DNA of 64,000 bases from Anaerostipes sp. (lineage in GTDB: Bacteria > Bacillota > Clostridia > Lachnospirales > Lachnospiraceae): assembly GCF_018381315.1 (NCBI RefSeq), contig NZ_JAGZSD010000016.1, positions 1 through 64,000 on the forward strand, in the 5' to 3' direction. The notes under the pieces are model-generated. The model was not told the origin of the DNA, did not search any database, and was given only the letters and a program-made list of their open reading frames with translations. Both the position numbers and the translations under genes were made by a program. Positions 16,953-25,456 of the stretch are shown here, one piece after another. The number at the start of each line of letters is the position of its first letter. Positions within the stretch are counted from its first letter, which is position 1.

Positions 16953-17819
16953 TCACTCTTTTTCTACCGGGATAATAATCTTTGTCACTCTTCTGTTCTC
17001 ATCATTTACATCCAGCGGTGAAAGAATAAACTCTTCTGTAGCCGGTCCTACAGTCTTATAATTGTGCTTTTTAATCCATTTGATCAGCTGAATATAAGTA
17101 CTTGAAATGTCTTCATAGTTGCCAATATGAATCACTGTAGCCGCAAGCATTCCTCCAAAAGGACGGATATGACCGGCAGGTTTTGATTCTTCCACTTGGA
17201 CAGCAAACTCGATCTCAGAATCCTGGGACAGAAACTTATTCAGAATATTGCTGTCATAAAATGTGACATATACCGGTCCTGCTATTTTACAGTTCATTGT
17301 CTTGGCTTTTTCCATAATCCCCAGCCATCGTTCAAGAGAAATCTCAGAATAATCATAATCCTTCATGACCCGCCGGTCATATAGGAGATTTACCTCCGGA
17401 ATAAATTCAACAGATACCTTCATCTCATCAGAATGCCCGTCTGAGAGTTCCTCCAGGATATCAATCCCGTTCTGTATTTTTTTGAGAAAATAACAATACT
17501 CCGTATAGCGGTTAATACTCTCTTCAATCTCCTGTTTCATAGACTGAAGCTTTTTCAGCATATTTTTTTCCAGTGCTTTGGCTTCATTTTCGGAGACAAT
17601 CTCTTTAATCTCCTTTAAAGAAAACCCCATTTGTTTCAAATTCTTAATAATGACTATCGTGATAATCTGGCCTTTAGAATAAAGACGGTAGTGAGTCTCC
17701 TGATTCCTTTGATCCGGAGTAAACAGACCAATCTCATCATAATATCTCAGCGTTTTCTGCGGAATATCACAGATTGCTGAAAGTTCTCCAATGCTGTAAT
17801 AAGGCTTGTCTATAAAAAT
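16953..17819 (-). CDS. MerR-family regulator with GyrI-like effector domain (paralogue)
   Basis: The protein matches the first MerR throughout: PYYSIGELSAICDIPQKTLRYYDEIGLF, a coiled coil, ERWLGIMEKA, FGGMLAATVIHIGNYED and EEFILSPLDVNDENRRVTKIIIPVEKE. An ATG-initiated reading exists from 17888, but it begins upstream of a TATAAT box (17859-17864), so it cannot be the translated start. GGGAGG lies eight bases before an ATT (17817-17819), which fits a rare ATT start. A GTG at 17826-17828 overlaps that binding site. The first MerR shows the conserved part begins at about DKPYYS, supporting a start near 17819. Confidence 0.82.
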   Translation of the reverse strand: MFIDKPYYSIGELSAICDIPQKTLRYYDEIGLFTPDQRNQETHYRLYSKGQIITIVIIKNLKQMGFSLKEIKEIVSENEAKALEKNMLKKLQSMKQEIEESINRYTEYCYFLKKIQNGIDILEELSDGHSDEMKVSVEFIPEVNLLYDRRVMKDYDYSEISLERWLGIMEKAKTMNCKIAGPVYVTFYDSNILNKFLSQDSEIEFAVQVEESKPAGHIRPFGGMLAATVIHIGNYEDISSTYIQLIKWIKKHNYKTVGPATEEFILSPLDVNDENRRVTKIIIPVEKE

Positions 17820-17858
17820 AAAAAACACCTCCCTCAGTGCATTTTTAGTGTCACTGTT

Positions 17859-17892
17859 ATTATAACAAACGGTGTAAAATACGTCCATTTTA
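17859..17892 (-). promoter_or_regulatory. Promoter and dyad of the second MerR gene
   Basis: On the minus strand TATAAT (17864-17859) is preceded by a TAAAAT-ggacgt-ATTTTA dyad (17892-17875). This is a plausible autoregulated MerR promoter; the -35 is poor, as expected for an activator-dependent promoter. Confidence 0.45.
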
Positions 17893-17962
17893 AAAGCAGG
17901 ACGGCAAAAAGAACGCTGAAATATACAGCGTCCTCTCTGCTTATATTAACGTAAAGGAAAGC

Positions 17963-18116
17963 TATGAGTTTTTCTCCATTATCTCCAGTCGGCTCTGGAA
18001 AGGCCTCCTTCCGACAATGGAGAAAAACTTATCGCTAAAAGGCACCTTCTGTTTTATGGCTACCCTTCTCCAGCAGACATTATGTCCATTTTGACCAGTT
18101 CGGAGGCCTTACATTC
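17963..18116 (-). repeat. 154-bp dispersed structured repeat, copy B
   Basis: Inverted copy of 47-200, equal in length. The hairpin arms here are 17967-17980 and 18016-18029, a perfect 14-bp stem with the inner GTCGG/CCGAC helix kept. One stem pair differs from copy A by a T-A to C-G exchange on both sides, a compensatory change. It lies in the spacer between the second MerR gene and the end of the amidohydrolase gene. No target duplication is visible at its edges. Confidence 0.8.
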
Positions 18117-18149
18117 CTGAGACAGCAAGCCGGAGAACTGGTCAAAATG
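18087..18149. repeat. 15-bp perfect inverted repeat downstream of the pyrimidine operon
   Basis: CATTTTGACCAGTTC (18087-18101) and GAACTGGTCAAAATG (18135-18149) are perfectly inverted. The left arm is inside repeat copy B; the right arm is just after the stop of the amidohydrolase gene. It could form a large hairpin at the 3' end of the operon transcript, although no T-run follows. Copy A has only one arm (62-76). Confidence 0.7.
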
Positions 18150-18158
18150 TCATACTGC

Positions 18159-19418
18159 TTACTTGTCAGCGTCACATTTGAGAACTGCATTCAGGAGTAC
18201 AGATGCCCCCTGTGTGCACTGTTCCGGTGATGTATACTCTGGTTCGCAGTGAGAATGTCCGTCCTTGGAAGGTACAAATACCATTGTAGTCGGCATCATG
18301 TATGCTGCAAACTGAGCGTCATGTCCTGCACCTGAGTTGATTTTCTGGTTTGAGTAACCAAGTTCATCAACTGCTTCCTGTACATATTGAACCAGTTCTT
18401 TGTCATAGTAAACTGTGTCTCTTGTCCATGCCACTTCATAATCAACTTTACATTTTACTACTTCTTTTGGCATTGATTTAATGACATTGACAACCTGTTC
18501 AATTACTTCCGGTTTTTCATGTCTTGCATCGATAGAGAATTCTACATAGTCCGGAATCACAGTATGTACATTCGGATGACAGTAGATTTCTCCGGTTGTA
18601 TAAACTAATTCAGGATCCAGTTTATCCAATTCATCGTGAAGATACTGAAGAACCTTGGCTGCCCCGTATAAAGCATCCTGGCGGTATTTCATCGGAGTAG
18701 TTCCGGCATGGTCTGACTGTCCGTAAACCTTAATCTTGTAATTAATCATTCCAAGTACGCAGGTCACAACACCGATATCTTTCTTGGCTGCTTCCAGGAT
18801 CGGCCCCTGTTCAATATGCAGTTCAAACATCGCCATATAATCCTTATTATTTAACCGATTCTCTCTGGCACCTTTATATCCGGAAGCTTCCAGTGCCTCT
18901 CCGAATGTTTTTTCAGGATCCAGAACAGATTTGGATGCCAGCATGTTTTCATGAATAAAGTTTTTCTTAATATCATCCGGAAGATAGTCATTGCAGATAA
19001 CTCCGGAAGACATCATAGCCGGCGGATATAAGGAACCTTCTTCATTGGTCCAGATCATGGCTGTGACATTGTGTTTATGAGGAATCTTCTGGTCTGCAAT
19101 AGTTTCCAGAACTTCCATGGCTCCCATAACTCCCAGGATTCCGTCATAGTTTCCGCCGTTCTTTACAGAGTCACAGTGGGAAGCCATGACAATGTTCGGA
19201 AGATCAGGCTCAGAACCTTTTAAAGTTGCATAGATATTAGCCATATCATCTGTTTTAATTTCAGCCCCGATAGCTTCCATTCTTTTTACGAACTCTCCCC
19301 TTGCCTGTAAAGCTTCCGGTGAAAGAGAGTATCTTGTGATGCCTCCGTGTCCTGCATCCCCAAATTTACTCATTGTAGTAATTTTGTCCGCCATCCGGTC
19401 TAAATCACATGTATACAT
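18159..19418 (-). CDS. M20-family amidohydrolase, beta-ureidopropionase type
   Basis: The 419-residue protein is a Zn-dependent hydrolase of the N-carbamoyl-amino-acid/allantoate amidohydrolase group. Evidence is ASHCDSVKNGGNYDGILGVMGAMEVL (metal His/Asp, about 79-104), TNEEGS (Glu pair, near 130), FELHIEQGPILE (near 196-207), QSDHAGTTPM in the dimer lid, and SGAGHDAQFA with the last metal His near 382. In an operon with PreTA and a dihydropyrimidinase the expected reaction is N-carbamoyl-beta-alanine to beta-alanine, CO2 and ammonia, the third step of reductive pyrimidine breakdown. Allantoate amidohydrolase is the main alternative, but no other purine gene is nearby. It is the last gene of the operon. 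Confidence 0.85.
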   Translation of the reverse strand: MYTCDLDRMADKITTMSKFGDAGHGGITRYSLSPEALQARGEFVKRMEAIGAEIKTDDMANIYATLKGSEPDLPNIVMASHCDSVKNGGNYDGILGVMGAMEVLETIADQKIPHKHNVTAMIWTNEEGSLYPPAMMSSGVICNDYLPDDIKKNFIHENMLASKSVLDPEKTFGEALEASGYKGARENRLNNKDYMAMFELHIEQGPILEAAKKDIGVVTCVLGMINYKIKVYGQSDHAGTTPMKYRQDALYGAAKVLQYLHDELDKLDPELVYTTGEIYCHPNVHTVIPDYVEFSIDARHEKPEVIEQVVNVIKSMPKEVVKCKVDYEVAWTRDTVYYDKELVQYVQEAVDELGYSNQKINSGAGHDAQFAAYMMPTTMVFVPSKDGHSHCEPEYTSPEQCTQGASVLLNAVLKCDADK

Positions 19419-19430
19419 AAATGAACCTCC

Positions 19431-19871
19431 TTATTTGTTGTTTAACCGATAGTTTTTAAAAATATTCCAGCATACGGCTGCCACGATTGTCCCGGAAGCT
19501 ATGGAAGCTCCTGTGATAAACGCTTCCAGCCGGTACTGTGCAAATTGCTCCCAGTCAGCCTTAAATGCATTCTGCATCATCATAAATAAGGCTGCCCCCG
19601 GAATCAGGGGAATCATACCTACCGCAAGATATAATGTTGCGGGAACCTTTGTCCTGACTGCCAGACATTCCGCATAAATCCCCAAAAATAATGCTGCTGC
19701 AAAATATTGTTTCCCGTACTGAGGGATCATCAGCCCTGCCGTAAGATATACGCACCATGCAAGACATCCTCCCAATGAACTATAGAAAACTTCTTTTCCG
19801 TGCAGATTGAATAAAAAAGCAAAGCCCAGGGCGCCGAAAAATGCTGCAATGATTTGATTTAATCCGCTCAT
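19431..19871 (-). CDS. ThrE-type exporter small subunit (DUF3815-like)
   Basis: 146 residues with about five membrane segments. The sequence matches the small half of split threonine/serine exporters (ThrE_2/DUF3815): AFFGALGFAFLFNLHGKEVFYSSLGGCLAWCVYL at the start and LYLAVGMIPLIPGAALFMMM in the middle. It pairs with the large half encoded directly upstream (37-bp gap). In this operon the likely cargo is an amino acid of the pathway, such as beta-alanine or beta-aminoisobutyrate, rather than threonine; that is inference. It ends 12 bp before the amidohydrolase gene. Confidence 0.85.
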   Translation of the reverse strand: MSGLNQIIAAFFGALGFAFLFNLHGKEVFYSSLGGCLAWCVYLTAGLMIPQYGKQYFAAALFLGIYAECLAVRTKVPATLYLAVGMIPLIPGAALFMMMQNAFKADWEQFAQYRLEAFITGASIASGTIVAAVCWNIFKNYRLNNK

Positions 19872-19908
19872 TTTAATCTCCTCTCAATCCATAATGCAGA
19901 CATTTTGA

Positions 19909-20673
19909 TTACAGGCAGCTGGCCGCTGCAAAACCCAGGGCAATGGAAAGACTTAAAAGTACTGCCTCCCCAAAACGGGTAAGGCCGGATAAAAAATTAT
20001 CTGATATCATCTCCCGAATACAATTTGTAAACATCAGGCCCGGTATCAGGATCATCACATTGCCGATACTGATTTTATCAGAGGAACACGGCATGCCTGT
20101 ACGTGCTGCCAAAACCGCCAGGGCTCCTGCTGCCAGCGAACACAGGCAGGAGACAAGAAAGCGGTTCATATTCATGTTTTTCAAAGGTATCTCCACGATC
20201 TTAATCATGACTCCAATGACCGCGGAGACTGCTGCATCCAGCACTGAGCCTCCGAAAAACAGGGTAAAGGCAGATGAGATCAGTGCATAGATCAGCATGC
20301 TCTGCCGGTTTGTATACTTGGGCAGTTCGTGGATCTGTTTCAGATCTTTCCTGACCTCATCCATGTCCGGAAGGTTCGCACACACCTTCCTTGACAGATT
20401 ATTCAGATACTTCAGCTCCTGAAGGTTAAAAGCTGAGCCATGGATTCTTCTGGACTGAGTTATAATACCGAAATTCTTGGAGGAAATAGTGGCAACAATT
20501 GTATACGTGATTGAAAAAACTTCAGTCCGTTCAGATCCATAAGCTGTGCAGATCCGGAAAATCGAATCTTCTACACGGCTGATCTCTGCACCGGAGATCA
20601 GCATACGCGCCCCGATCTCCAATGCATTTTCAAGCATCTGTTCTGCCTCTTTTCTAGTAACCGCCTTACCCAT
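19909..20673 (-). CDS. ThrE-type exporter large subunit (DUF1212)
   Basis: 254 residues: a soluble N-terminal part (LENALEIGARMLISGAEISRVEDSIFRICTAYG) carrying the DUF1212/ThrE signature, followed by about five membrane segments from residue 120, with ISIGNVMILIPGLMFTNCIREMISDNFLSGL near the end. It forms a two-gene exporter with the next gene. The start ATG at 20673 overlaps the spacing to the dihydropyrimidinase gene by only 15 bp, so it is in the same operon. Confidence 0.87.
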   Translation of the reverse strand: MGKAVTRKEAEQMLENALEIGARMLISGAEISRVEDSIFRICTAYGSERTEVFSITYTIVATISSKNFGIITQSRRIHGSAFNLQELKYLNNLSRKVCANLPDMDEVRKDLKQIHELPKYTNRQSMLIYALISSAFTLFFGGSVLDAAVSAVIGVMIKIVEIPLKNMNMNRFLVSCLCSLAAGALAVLAARTGMPCSSDKISIGNVMILIPGLMFTNCIREMISDNFLSGLTRFGEAVLLSLSIALGFAAASCL

Positions 20674-20688
20674 GGCACCCTCTCTTTT

Positions 20689-22071
20689 TTATCTCAATTT
20701 TCTTGGGCTTCGCTTCACAAATTGACCCATACCAGGAGTTCCTTTGAACTCTCCGTCTGCATATACTACATTTCCGCGCAGGAATGTGCGGACAGGATAT
20801 CCGTGGAGCTTCTTTCCTTCCCAGATTGTGTGGTCACAGTCTGAATGCATTGTATCAACGCTGATAGTAAAATCTTTGTCTTTGTCGTAAATGACAATAT
20901 CTGCGTCCTTACCGACTGCAATAGAACCTTTCTGGTCACATCCGAAGATCTTTGCAGGATTTGTGGAGCACAGCTCTACTGCTCTCGGGAATGATATTTT
21001 TCCAGAGTTGGCTGCATCCAGCATATATGGATATAAGTTTTCAATTCCGGAGCATCCGTTAGGAATCTTAGTGAAGTCATCCTTACCCCAGTCTTTTTCG
21101 TAGCTCTGGAACGGACAATGATCAGTAGCCACTGTATCTATAGACCCGTTTCTAATGGCTTTCCACAAAGCATCCTGGCTCTCCTGGCCTTTGATCGGAG
21201 GGGAGCACACAAAGTTGCGTCCGTCTTCTCTCTTATAAACATCACAGGTAAACTCCAGGTACTGCGGACAAGTCTCCACAAACACAGGTGCTCCCTCTTG
21301 TTTTGCCTGGATGCAGGCTTCAAGGCCTTCCTTATCTGCCATATGTACAAGGTAAAGCGGTGCATCCAGATGTTTTGACCAGTGTACGGCTCTTTTGTCT
21401 GCCTCAGCCTCTACAAACTCCGGACGGCTCATGTAATGATACCAGGCGCCCGTCTTTCCCTCTTTTAAAAACTGCTCTGTATACATGTCAATCAGGTCCG
21501 GATTCTCTGCATGGACATTGATCATTGCTCCTAATTCTCTTGCTCTAAGCATCAGTTTTGCAAGAGTTCCGTCGCTTACCATCCAGCCTTCCTTTTTATA
21601 AACAAGGAAGCATTTAAAGCTTGTGATTCCCTCTTTTACGGCCTCTTCCATCTCCTCAATGATCGCTCCGTCTGAAAGGTCTGTGATGCAGCAGTGGGAA
21701 GCAAAATCCACACATGCCTCTTTCTCTAAAACAGCTTTTTTCTCCGCGATAACTCCGCGGATTGTTTCTCCGGTATGCTGTACCGGATAATCAAAGACCG
21801 TTGTGACTCCGCCGCAGGCAGCCGCTCTGGTTCCTGAGAGATAGCTGTCAGAAGAAATGGTACCGCCGAACGGCATTGCCAGGTGTGTATGTACATCCAG
21901 TGCTCCCGGAAGTACCAGCTTGCCTGCTGCATCAAACACTTCATCTGCATCTGCTTCTATATTTTCTGCAATGGCTGCAATCTTTCCGTCCTTCACGCCA
22001 ATATCCGCAGAAAACATTTCAGAAGCTGTTACAACAGTACCGTTCTTGATCACTAAGTCGAATTTTTTCAT
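20689..22071 (-). CDS. Dihydropyrimidinase (D-hydantoinase family)
   Basis: 460 residues from ATG 22071, which follows GGGGGA by seven bases; a TTG reading five codons earlier overlaps that site. Amidohydrolase metal motifs are all present: DVHTHLAMPFGG (His-x-His), the carboxylated Lys in GITSFKCFLVYK (near 150), NVHAENPD, LVHMADKEG, and TDHCPF with the catalytic Asp. The enzyme opens dihydrouracil or dihydrothymine to N-carbamoyl-beta-amino acid. The neighbours PreA and PreT (upstream) and the amidohydrolase (downstream) supply the steps before and after. A general hydantoinase is the alternative reading. Confidence 0.92.
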   Translation of the reverse strand: MKKFDLVIKNGTVVTASEMFSADIGVKDGKIAAIAENIEADADEVFDAAGKLVLPGALDVHTHLAMPFGGTISSDSYLSGTRAAACGGVTTVFDYPVQHTGETIRGVIAEKKAVLEKEACVDFASHCCITDLSDGAIIEEMEEAVKEGITSFKCFLVYKKEGWMVSDGTLAKLMLRARELGAMINVHAENPDLIDMYTEQFLKEGKTGAWYHYMSRPEFVEAEADKRAVHWSKHLDAPLYLVHMADKEGLEACIQAKQEGAPVFVETCPQYLEFTCDVYKREDGRNFVCSPPIKGQESQDALWKAIRNGSIDTVATDHCPFQSYEKDWGKDDFTKIPNGCSGIENLYPYMLDAANSGKISFPRAVELCSTNPAKIFGCDQKGSIAVGKDADIVIYDKDKDFTISVDTMHSDCDHTIWEGKKLHGYPVRTFLRGNVVYADGEFKGTPGMGQFVKRSPRKLR

Positions 22072-22099
22072 ATGATTGTCCCCCAATCTGACTTATGCT

Positions 22100-23356
22100 T
22101 TACTCATACTTGGTTTTCATTTTTACTTCATGCTCTTCTACTCCCTGTTTCATCTCAACCTTGCCAGGGGTAATGCAGTCCATAACCGGACAGACATTCA
22201 GGCACAAATGACATCCAACACATTTGTCTTCATTGAGAACCGGCTTTCTCTCTTCTTCATCCCATGTGATGGCCTGGTGTCCGCCGTCAAAGCAGGAGAC
22301 ATAACATCTTCCGCATCCGACACATTTGTCTTTATTAAAGTCCGGATAAAGGATAAAGGTACGGTCAATATCATCTGCAGGCACAATGTTCGGCAGAGCT
22401 GTTCCTACCAGATCAGAAAGCTTATCAATTCCATGATCCTCCATGAAGTGAGACAGTCCGCTGATCATATCTTCTACGATGCGGTATCCATACTGCATGA
22501 CAGCTGTTGTAACCTGAAGGTTTGAAGAACCTACAAGAATGAAATCCAGTGCATCCTTCCATGTTTCGATTCCTCCGATTCCTGTAATCGGAACATCTTT
22601 CAGTTCCGGATGCTGTTTCATCTGTGTGATGAAACGGAGTGCAATCGGTTTTACAGCTGCCCCTGAATAACCGGAAATGGAAGATTTACCGTTTACAACA
22701 GGCATTGCCGTCATATTTTCCACATCAATATTTGTAATTGCCTTTACTGTATTGATTGCGGCAATTCCCTTGGCTCCGCCTTCCATTGCAGCGATCGCCG
22801 GAATCTCCATGTTTCCGATATTCGGAGTCATCTTTGCAATTACCGGCAGATGTGTAGCGCCTGAAACAACCTCACAGTATCTGCGCACAAGATCTGGATT
22901 CTGTCCCACGTCAGATCCCATAGCAGAAGATGTCATCTGCGGGCAGGAGAAATTACACTCAATCATGTCAACTCCGGCTTCTGTTACCTTCTTAGCAAGG
23001 ATCTCCCACTCTTCTTCATTGCTTCCCATGATGCTGGCAACAATCACCTTGGTCGGATAGTCCTGTTTCAGTCTTCTCATATATTCAAGGTTGTCTTCCA
23101 AAGGTTTGTCTGAGATCATTTCCATGTTCTTAAATCCGGTCCATGGTGTCCCTTCTTTAGAAGTGATATCAAAACGAGGGGAGCATTCATTCGGGATAAA
23201 TATACCGATTGTTTTATAATAAACTCCCGCCCATCCTGCTTCCAGCGCTTTTGCACACATTTCATAGTTGCTTCCTACCGGAGAAGATGAGAGGAAAAAC
23301 GGGTTTTCACATTTGACTCCTAAAAAATCAATTGATAAATCTTTCTTAATGGACAT
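22100..23356 (-). CDS. preA: NAD-dependent dihydropyrimidine dehydrogenase, FMN/Fe-S subunit
   Basis: 418 residues from ATG 23356, placed eight bases after AAAGGAGG. The N-terminal dihydroorotate-dehydrogenase-like TIM barrel has [27 protein letters not shown] and the active-site segment [10 protein letters not shown] with its catalytic Cys. The C-terminus has two [4Fe-4S] sets, [11 protein letters not shown] and [12 protein letters not shown]. Together with PreT it reduces uracil and thymine to the 5,6-dihydro forms with NADH. An upstream in-frame extension to 23425 is not needed. It is 28 bp ahead of the dihydropyrimidinase gene. Confidence 0.95.
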   Translation of the reverse strand: MSIKKDLSIDFLGVKCENPFFLSSSPVGSNYEMCAKALEAGWAGVYYKTIGIFIPNECSPRFDITSKEGTPWTGFKNMEMISDKPLEDNLEYMRRLKQDYPTKVIVASIMGSNEEEWEILAKKVTEAGVDMIECNFSCPQMTSSAMGSDVGQNPDLVRRYCEVVSGATHLPVIAKMTPNIGNMEIPAIAAMEGGAKGIAAINTVKAITNIDVENMTAMPVVNGKSSISGYSGAAVKPIALRFITQMKQHPELKDVPITGIGGIETWKDALDFILVGSSNLQVTTAVMQYGYRIVEDMISGLSHFMEDHGIDKLSDLVGTALPNIVPADDIDRTFILYPDFNKDKCVGCGRCYVSCFDGGHQAITWDEEERKPVLNEDKCVGCHLCLNVCPVMDCITPGKVEMKQGVEEHEVKMKTKYE

Positions 23357-23372
23357 ATACAATGCCTCCTTT

Positions 23373-24581
23373 CTATTTGTTAAAATAGTCTGCGATTTTT
23401 TCTGCAGCTTCTTTACCTTCCGCAACAGCTTCTACAACGGTTTTTCCGCCATTTACCATATCTCCGCCTGTAAAGACGTTTTCACCTGCTGTGATATCTG
23501 CCACATCGTCTCCAATGGCCTGGCCGATTGCCAGCACTACCTGATCCGTTTTCATAGTCAGGTCAGATTCTCCGTCACGTCCTGCAAACTTCATTGCGGC
23601 AACATGCCCATTTTCTCCGATAATCTCTTTCGGTGCAAATTCCTGAATGATCGGGATTCCCATACTCTGTACGAAGCTTACCTCATCTATATCTGCCGGA
23701 GCTTCCTCAATCGTTCTTCTGTAAACGATCGTTGCTTTTGCTCCCAGCTGTTTTGCAGTTGTGACGCAGTCCATAGCCACATCCCCGCCTCCGATGACGA
23801 TTACGTTTTCGCCAAGAGCCAGCTGGTCTGTGTTTGTCTTCGCCTCTCTTAAGAAATCAATAGCGGTTACCACTCCCTCAAGATCTTTGCCTGGAATGTC
23901 CACCACCTTTGATTTCCAGAGACCTGCTCCTACGAATACTGCATCGTAGTCTTTTTTAAGTTCTTCAAGTTTTGCCGGATCAACAGCTTCATTAAATTTA
24001 AATTCAACTCCCAGTTTTTCGATGGTCTGAATATCAAAATCAACTACTTCCTGTGGAAGCCTGGTCGGTATAATTCCATATGTAAGAACCCCGCCTGCTT
24101 TATCCTGAGCCTCATAGACTGTTACAGAATATCCTTTCAGTGCCAGCTGTCTTGCGCAGGCAAGAGATGCCGGGCCTGCTCCCACACAGGCAATCTTTTC
24201 TTTCTTTGGCTCTGCGGCTTTTAAGAATTCCATTCCCTGTTTTTTCTCTTCTTCCACAAGGAAACGCTGGATTTTTCCAATCTCAATCGGCTTATCAATG
24301 CCTGTACGGCTGCATTCCTGCTCACACATTTTGCCGTATGGACAGACCTGTGCACAGCAGCCTGCCAGCGGATTGTTTTCACGAACTGTCTCAGCAGCTC
24401 CTTTTATATTACGGAAACGAAGGGAACGGATAAACTTCCCAGGATCTGTACCTGCCGGGCATCCTTTGCTGCACGGTGAATCATGGCAGAGAAGGCATCT
24501 GGATGCTTCTTCCATTGCAGTTCTTAAGTTAAAACCCTTTTCCATTTCTTCGCCATACTCTTTTTTTGTTATTTTACTCAT
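23373..24581 (-). CDS. preT: NAD-dependent dihydropyrimidine dehydrogenase, FAD subunit
   Basis: 402 residues from ATG 24581. The N-terminal Fe-S domain has [16 protein letters not shown] and [15 protein letters not shown] (glutamate-synthase-small-subunit type). The FAD site is [27 protein letters not shown] and the NAD(P) site is [31 protein letters not shown] 24626 is in frame but lacks a binding site; AAAGGAG precedes the chosen start. PreT passes electrons from NADH to PreA, encoded 16 bp downstream. Confidence 0.94.
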   Translation of the reverse strand: MSKITKKEYGEEMEKGFNLRTAMEEASRCLLCHDSPCSKGCPAGTDPGKFIRSLRFRNIKGAAETVRENNPLAGCCAQVCPYGKMCEQECSRTGIDKPIEIGKIQRFLVEEEKKQGMEFLKAAEPKKEKIACVGAGPASLACARQLALKGYSVTVYEAQDKAGGVLTYGIIPTRLPQEVVDFDIQTIEKLGVEFKFNEAVDPAKLEELKKDYDAVFVGAGLWKSKVVDIPGKDLEGVVTAIDFLREAKTNTDQLALGENVIVIGGGDVAMDCVTTAKQLGAKATIVYRRTIEEAPADIDEVSFVQSMGIPIIQEFAPKEIIGENGHVAAMKFAGRDGESDLTMKTDQVVLAIGQAIGDDVADITAGENVFTGGDMVNGGKTVVEAVAEGKEAAEKIADYFNK

Positions 24582-24652
24582 GGTTGTTTCACACTCCTTT
24601 TTTATTATCAATTTCATGGTTTTCAATCAGAGACTGAGACTTTCAGCCGGCC

Positions 24653-25105
24653 CTATTCTTTTCCGAATTTCTTGAAAAGGAATCTGCCTGAATAGTCGCA
24701 GGACACTCCAAGAAGATTGCCTAACAGAAGGCATATTAAGAGCATTTTCCAATCCCCGCCGCTTGCGAATGCAGAAAAACCTCCCATAAACGTATTGGGT
24801 ACCAGAGATAAGAGATCAATGTGAGACTGGAATACAATCAGCCAGGAAAAGAATCCTGTTACGACTGCTCCAAAAATGATCGTGTTGTTAATGCCTCCGG
24901 ACAGAATAATCAGCATCCCCCACAAAAGCCCCGTGTAGTTGCTGCACATTGACTTAATAAATCCTGTCTTTCCGCACCCGGCGGAAAAATACGAAGTGCA
25001 TCCGACGAATCCGATCCATGTGGCAAGCCCCAGGGCAGAGCCGACTCCCTGCCAGATACAGCAGAAAATCCCGGTACCGATGGCGTTAGCCATAATTACA
25101 CTCAT
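24653..25105 (-). CDS. DUF1097 family membrane protein
   Basis: 150 residues with about five membrane helices, including LATWIGFVGCTSYFSAG and GGINNTIIFGAVVTGFFSWLIVF. The layout fits DUF1097, a family of small inner-membrane proteins without proven function. As the first gene of the pyrimidine operon, with AAAGGAG before the ATG at 25105, it is a good candidate for pyrimidine or product passage, since no classical uracil permease is present in the window. The transport role is inference. Confidence 0.72.
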   Translation of the reverse strand: MSVIMANAIGTGIFCCIWQGVGSALGLATWIGFVGCTSYFSAGCGKTGFIKSMCSNYTGLLWGMLIILSGGINNTIIFGAVVTGFFSWLIVFQSHIDLLSLVPNTFMGGFSAFASGGDWKMLLICLLLGNLLGVSCDYSGRFLFKKFGKE

Positions 25106-25147
25106 AGCTGCTCCTTTCTTATTGCGATTCTGTTATTTGTTAAGTTC

Positions 25148-25178
25148 ATTGTATCGGATACACGCTGTGGAAAGTAAA
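25148..25178 (-). promoter_or_regulatory. Candidate promoter with 19-bp spacer and internal dyad
   Basis: On the minus strand TTTACT (25178-25173) and TACAAT (25153-25148) are 19 bp apart, again the MerR-type spacing. TGTATC-C-GATACA (25162-25150) is a perfect 6-bp dyad around one base, between and overlapping the boxes. It lies about 43 bp before the first gene of the pyrimidine operon. Confidence 0.5.
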
Positions 25179-25361
25179 GAGGGAGATTATAATTTTTCGC
25201 TAAAATCAGAATAGTAAAATCATCAAATACTACCAGTAAATAATTGTTTATTGTTACAATAAAGAGAGTTTTTTGTTTGATATTTAACAAACCTATCAAA
25301 TTTTATGGTAAAAACCCACAAAAATCATATAAGATATAAACAATTTATAAATAAAATCACG

Positions 25362-25392
25362 AAAAAAACCTTCCAGCCAGTGGAAGGTTTTT
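25362..25392. terminator. Bidirectional terminator
   Basis: AAAACCTTCCA (25365-25375) pairs with TGGAAGGTTTT (25381-25391), with A- and T-runs on both sides. The 350-bp spacer 25106-25456 otherwise holds the pyrimidine operon promoter and A/T-rich sequence with no gene seen. Confidence 0.85.
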
Positions 25393-25456
25393 GTATTTTA
25401 GAGTTCTTAAATTATAAGCAGTATGAATGATAATTTTTTTATTATCACTTCTGAAA

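Noticed and set aside
18159..19418. Allantoate amidohydrolase of purine breakdown
   Set aside because: The same M20 subfamily, but the operon has PreTA and dihydropyrimidinase and no allantoinase, ureidoglycolate or xanthine genes.
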